This document shows positions 7,672 through 10,649 of a DNA stretch of 10,649 nucleotides, one piece after another. The notes beneath the pieces are model-generated. The model was not told the DNA's origin, did no database searches, and saw only the letters and a list, made by a program, of their open reading frames with translations. The position numbers and the translations under genes were made by a program. Within the stretch, counting starts at the first letter, position 1. Every line of letters starts with the position of its first letter. The stretch is from assembly GCA_001598975.1 (NCBI GenBank), contig BBXU01001750.1:1-10649 (forward strand), written 5' to 3'. The DNA is from Parachlorella kessleri. Lineage: Eukaryota > Chlorophyta > Trebouxiophyceae > Chlorellales > Chlorellaceae.

Positions 7672-7677
7672 TCACAT
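7672..7677 (-). promoter_or_regulatory. Minimal upstream ORF (start-stop) before the mannosidase ATG
   Basis: ATGTGA lies one base upstream of the start codon at 7670. If transcribed, it is a one-codon upstream ORF, a type known to stall or recycle ribosomes. Position relative to the transcription start is unknown. Confidence 0.35.
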
Positions 7678-7744
7678 GTCTGGTCCAGGGGGACGTGAAA
7701 GTGTCAAGAATGTCTTCAAAGCGGTATCCAGACACCGAGAAACC

Positions 7745-7786
7745 CACGTGCGCCCCACCCGCACTTACTCAGCCCTGACTCATTGG
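7745..7786. promoter_or_regulatory. Cluster of G-box core, TGACTCA and inverted CCAAT
   Basis: CACGTG at 7745-7750, TGACTCA at 7776-7782 and ATTGG (CCAAT on the minus strand) at 7782-7786 lie 75-116 bases upstream of the mannosidase start codon. These are known binding cores for bHLH/bZIP and NF-Y factors in eukaryotes. That they act here is inference, and each core is short enough to occur by chance. Confidence 0.3.
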
Positions 7787-8358
7787 CGCTCGGACAGGCA
7801 GAAGGTCCGCAGGACTATTGTTTAGACCGTGCAACGTTGCTTGTTGCCTCACCCTACATTGGCGAGGGCACACATATCGCGAAGGTCAGCAACACCTCCA
7901 AATTGGCAAGGAAGACCACCACTGCTCTCCACGTTTGGTCTGGCAGCTCTTTAGGATCCTGTAAGCTCCCAATCTTATTTCTGCTACCGTAGCCCCATGA
8001 ACAAACCTTGTCTGGTGATGCTGGGCTCCAGCAGTGGTTGCAGGTGGGGAGGCAGACCAGGGGCAACTTTGAAACACGATAATGCTCATACTCCTGCGAC
8101 CAAGCACTGAATGGTGGCTGCATGTTTGCGCATGTTGGACAAGGCCGTCCAAGGGGCCTCCCGCCACGGGGTCGCCTCACTCATGACGATCCTGTGTTTT
8201 GCATCCATTGACCAACAGAACAGAAGCTTGGCCTGATCGGCATGCGGAAAGGAGAGGACGTTGGTGGAATTTGTGTGTACGGTTAAAAGTCCCTCGGAGT
8301 TGGGGACCGGACGCACTTTCCTCTGCTAAGATTGGCATCAAAAGTAAGCACGGCCACC

Positions 8359-8520
8359 ATGCAAAGCCTGCGGCTACAATGCGCGTGCACCAAGCAGGGG
8401 ACGCTGCAGCAGCGTCGGGTCTACTGTGCGCGGTTAGCGAGGCCAAGGACTGTCAGACTTGTCAGCCAGGCTCCTCCAGCTGCAACAACAGCGGCTCCAC
8501 CGACTGACACAACGCTTCAG
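8359..8520 (+). CDS. NDH-2 exon 1 (targeting peptide)
   Basis: Residues 1-54, phase 0 end, donor TTCAG/GTTAGT at 8521. Begins MQSLRLQCACTKQGTLQQRR. Nine Arg/Lys and no acidic residue before position 50, then an Ala/Pro/Thr-rich linker, typical of an organelle presequence. An upstream in-frame TTG (8332) is less likely than this ATG. Confidence 0.85.
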
Positions 8521-10361
8521 GTTAGTACGGGTCGAGCGGCAGGCTAGCCTTTGGTCTGCGTTTGTGTGCTGCGCAAGTGGCAGCCCTCTTCCTCTAACAA
8601 GGAGGACAACGAGGGCTGCTGCATGTCAGAGGTTGTCCTGCCTGCTGCAGACTGGAGTGCCGGCAACACCCCAGCTGGGGCTGCCCATGTATGACAAGGC
8701 TGCCTCGGGTGCCCTGGGCAAGACGAGGATAGTTATCTTGGGCAGCGGCTGGGGCGCCATGTCGTTTGTCAAGCGCTTTGAGGAGAGCGCCACAGAGCGA
8801 TACGAGCTCATCCTGGTGTCACCGCGCAACTACTTTGTGTGAGTAAGGGGCGACCCTCAGGGGGTTCCGTGTGCTCCAGCTTTGTCAAGGCTCGCTTGGA
8901 CTTTGCCCACGCTGGCTGGACCGCTGATTGCTGGCTGGCTGGGTGGCTGGCTGGAGCGTACATACACTGACTGTGGTGTTATGACGTACCGGCTAGCCTC
9001 CGGCAGATCTGTTGCCTCAGTATGTACATTTTGCACCCCATGCAGGTACACACCCCTGCTGCCTGCCATGTGTGCGGGTGAGAACGTGCTTGCCACACGC
9101 CGCAGCAACTGTTAGCAGACGTGCAGTGTTGGTCTCCCTGCTTGGCCGCCTTGAGAAAGGAATGGAGGGGGTAGCTGTCGCAGTGATTGTGTTGGTCAAG
9201 TATGTGGCAGGAAGGGAGGGAGAGGTGTTGCTGTGGTTTGAAGGGTGGCAGGAAGTGTGCAACCCGCTCCCTGTGCCTGGTGCAGGGACTGTGGAGGAGC
9301 GGTCCATAGTGGAGGCGGTCAGAGCTGTGCTTGGCTCCAAGGTGGGCTGCCCCGCTGGACTGAAAGGGAGGGAGGATTGAGCCATGCAGCCGTGCTGCTG
9401 CTAGGAGACGGCCTGTGCAGGGGTACCTGCCCCTACTAGGGTGCCTCCAACTAGAACATATGTGCGGGTAGCAGGCATGGGGTCCCTGAGCTGATGTAAA
9501 GCTGGTTGGTTGGAAGCAGGCACTGTGACGCTCCAGCGTGCCTTTAGCACAGCTGCCTGCTTGGTTGCGCGGCCCTGGGAGCCATGAGCCGCCCCCCCTC
9601 TCTTGTGGCACTTGCTGGTAGCAGCCGTGTGAGTCTGAGCCTGAGTTGGCTATCCCTGCCTGCCTCCCCACTGAAGCAGTCTTCTTTACCTAAGTTTTTC
9701 CATGTTATACTTGTACTAACCCTTCCTTGCAGGGCAAGTTCTTCGAGGCGACTGTGAAGGAGATCCTGCCGGAGGAGCGGACCATTGTGGCGTGCTTCCC
9801 CGAGGACGCCGGCTTTGCTGAGGCCTGCTTCAAGATCCCTTATGACAAGCTGGTGGTGGCGGTCGGGTGAGGCTGTGTGTGTGTGGGGGGTGGGGTGGGG
9901 GGGGGGGTAGGCGGTGGGGGGTGCATGGAGGATAGGAGGTGGCGTGGCCTGCATGAGGGACGAGTCCTGAAGTAGATTGGTGGGATGGGGTGACGAGGGG
10001 TTTGTCGGACTTTGGGTTGGCGTGTGTGCTGCTGTGTGACCTTGCATGGCAGCACTGGAGGGGTGGGCGTACTGCAGGTGCCCTGCCTCGCCCTGGTGGC
10101 TCTCTAGGCTTGATACCCCATGACCAGAGTGGCCCCTGTGCTGTCGATTGCCAGCCCCTCCCCTCCCACTGGTGTGCTGTGCTGTGCTCTGTCTGACTCA
10201 TGACCTCGTCATCCCCGCGCAGGTGCGTGAACAACACGTTTGGCATCGCGGGCGTGGAGCAGCACACCAACTTTTTTAAGACGGTGGAGGACGCGTCGCG
10301 GCTGCGCCTGCGCGTCAGCGAGTGCTTTGAGCGAGCCGCGCTGCCGCAGACCACACAGGAG
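8359..10361 (+). CDS. Type II NAD(P)H:quinone oxidoreductase (alternative NAD(P)H dehydrogenase), 5' part, 6 exons seen
   Basis: A single-polypeptide, non-proton-pumping FAD enzyme that oxidises NAD(P)H and reduces ubiquinone or plastoquinone at an organelle membrane. Six exons (listed separately) join in phase to 237 residues. Seen: Arg-rich, acid-poor targeting peptide (about 1-54), KTRIVILGSGWGAMSFVKRF with the Rossmann GxGxxG (85-90), NYFVYTPLLP (114-123), TVEERSIVEAVR (129-140), KIPYDKLVVAVG and NNTFGIAGVEQH, and CFERAALP near the end, all family blocks in order. Family members are usually around 500-600 residues. The second, NAD(P)H-binding GGGPTGVE-type motif and the C-terminal membrane anchor should follow beyond the right edge. 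The start ATG has a strong context (GCCACCATG). Green algae have several paralogues (NDA/NDC), and mitochondrial versus plastid location cannot be settled here. Splice sites are inferred. Confidence 0.93.
8651..8838 (+). CDS. NDH-2 exon 2 (FAD-binding motif)
   Basis: Residues 55-116 plus two bases. Contains KTRIVILGSGWGAMSFVKRF and ELILVSPRNYF. Acceptor CTGCTGCAG before 8651 and donor TTTGT/GTGAGT at 8839. The preceding intron (8521-8650) is 130 bases. Confidence 0.95.
9046..9077 (+). CDS. NDH-2 exon 3 (32-base microexon)
   Basis: Residues 117-127 with split codons at both ends: VYTPLLPAMCA. It is required to give the conserved NYFVYTPLLP. Acceptor CCATGCAG before 9046 and donor GCGG/GTGAGA at 9078. 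The intron before it (8839-9045) includes a GGCT-rich stretch at 8923-8955. Confidence 0.92.
9286..9341 (+). CDS. NDH-2 exon 4 (56 bases)
   Basis: Residues 128-146: GTVEERSIVEAVRAVLGSK, the conserved VExRSIVExVR block. Acceptor GGTGCAG before 9286 and donor CCAAG/GTGGGC at 9342. Confidence 0.93.
9342..9732 (+). other. NDH-2 intron 4
   Basis: 391 bases. GSK-GKFFEA joins directly across it. Minus-strand open frames here (for example 8979-9671) are non-coding shadows. Pyrimidine-rich before the acceptor, otherwise featureless. Confidence 0.8.
9733..9866 (+). CDS. NDH-2 exon 5
   Basis: Residues 147-190 plus two bases: GKFFEATVKEILPEERTIVA, then CFKIPYDKLVVAVG. This is the segment between the first dinucleotide fold and the NTFG loop. 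Acceptor CCTTGCAG before 9733 and donor TCGG/GTGAGG at 9867. Confidence 0.93.
9885..9921 (+). repeat. G-run tract in NDH-2 intron 5
   Basis: G runs of 6, 4, 11 and 6 with short breaks on the coding strand, starting 18 bases after the intron 5 donor and preceded by a GT repeat. Meets the usual G-quadruplex pattern in both DNA and pre-mRNA. The rest of intron 5 (9867-10222) shows nothing recognisable. Confidence 0.8.
10223..10361 (+). CDS. NDH-2 exon 6 (last exon in window)
   Basis: Residues 191-237: CVNNTFGIAGVEQHTNFFKT, then VEDASRLRLRVSECFERAAL and PQTTQE. Acceptor CGCGCAG before 10223. The donor is placed at GAG/GTCGGT (10362), because the family sequence should next move toward a GGGPTGVE motif and the frame beyond does not. 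An exon end a few bases further on is possible. Confidence 0.92.
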
Positions 10362-10649
10362 GTCGGTCAGTCAGTTGGCAGGGACTTGCATGGGTGGGAG
10401 GCTGCGGGGGCTGGGCTCCAGATGTAGCCTGGGAGCAGTCACTTGCACAGTGCTGGTTTGAAAGAAGAGGGGGAGAGGGCTTGCCGTAGGGCAGGTCTCT
10501 TTTAGGCAGAGCCGGTGGTAGGTGCGCAGGCCGGAGTAGGGCACCACCCAGGGCAGCAAGCAGCCTGTGGCAGGAGGGGGAAGCGCTGGACAGCGCGGCG
10601 TGGTAGCCGTGGGTGCAGCTGGACACGGGCTAATCAAGCGCGCGCCCCC
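10362..10649 (+). other. Start of NDH-2 intron 6
   Basis: No NAD(P)H-binding motif or other family block appears in any plus-strand frame. The stretch after about 10480 has open minus-strand frames but no recognised protein or repeat. Confidence 0.6.

Larger units (their letters stand above)
7671..8358. promoter_or_regulatory. Intergenic region between head-to-head genes
   Basis: 688 bases separate the two start codons, so both 5' untranslated regions and promoters must lie here. Open frames within it (for example minus strand 7854-8180) match nothing and lack family features. No convincing TATA box was identified for either gene, and transcription start sites cannot be placed. Confidence 0.6.

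Noticed and set aside
7854..8180. Minus-strand 108-residue open frame between the genes
   Set aside because: No recognisable domain and no splice or promoter context. Open frames of this size are expected by chance in GC-rich DNA.
8979..9671. Minus-strand 230-residue open frame
   Set aside because: It overlaps NDH-2 exons 3 and 4, which have clear family motifs on the plus strand. The minus translation is compositionally random.
9544..10354. Minus-strand frames rich in Pro/His/Thr
   Set aside because: They are the reverse complement of the G-rich and GT-rich NDH-2 intron 5 and its flanking exons. Low complexity explains the open length.
10362..10649. Further NDH-2 exon before the right edge
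   Set aside because: No frame shows the expected GGGPTGVE-type motif or other family block.

Overview
The window reads as nuclear DNA of a eukaryotic microbe, most likely a chlorophyte green alga. This is inferred from GC-rich sequence, dense short introns that often end in CTGCAG, frequent simple-sequence runs, Ala/Gly/Ser/Pro-rich insertions in conserved proteins, and a long Arg-rich targeting peptide. The species cannot be named from the sequence.

Two divergent, intron-rich genes fill the window. On the minus strand, from position 7670 leftwards off the left edge, lies a family GH2 beta-mannosidase of the animal/lysosomal type. Thirteen coding exons (7453-7670 down to 200-313) join with consistent reading phase into 844 residues. 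They hold a signal peptide, the sugar-binding and immunoglobulin-like domains and the (beta/alpha)8 catalytic domain with both catalytic glutamates. The C-terminal exon(s) lie beyond the left edge. On the plus strand, from 8359 off the right edge, lies a type II NAD(P)H:quinone oxidoreductase. Six exons give 237 residues: an organelle targeting peptide and the FAD-binding half. The NAD(P)H-binding motif and C-terminus lie beyond the right edge.

The start codons are 688 bases apart (7671-8358), so the genes are head to head and may share a promoter region. It holds a G-box core, a TGACTCA site and an inverted CCAAT within about 120 bases of the mannosidase start. The genes have no obvious common pathway: one degrades beta-mannosides in the secretory/vacuolar system, the other passes electrons from NAD(P)H to quinone in an organelle membrane.

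The most unusual structure is inside the mannosidase introns. Intron 7 carries an array of ~101-106-base units built from the 3' end of exon 7 and its splice donor, arranged as an alternating two-unit higher-order repeat. Intron 4 carries a 31-base near-copy of exon 5. The first two introns appear to be GC-AG introns. I found no RNA genes, CRISPR arrays, complete mobile elements or bacterial-type operons.
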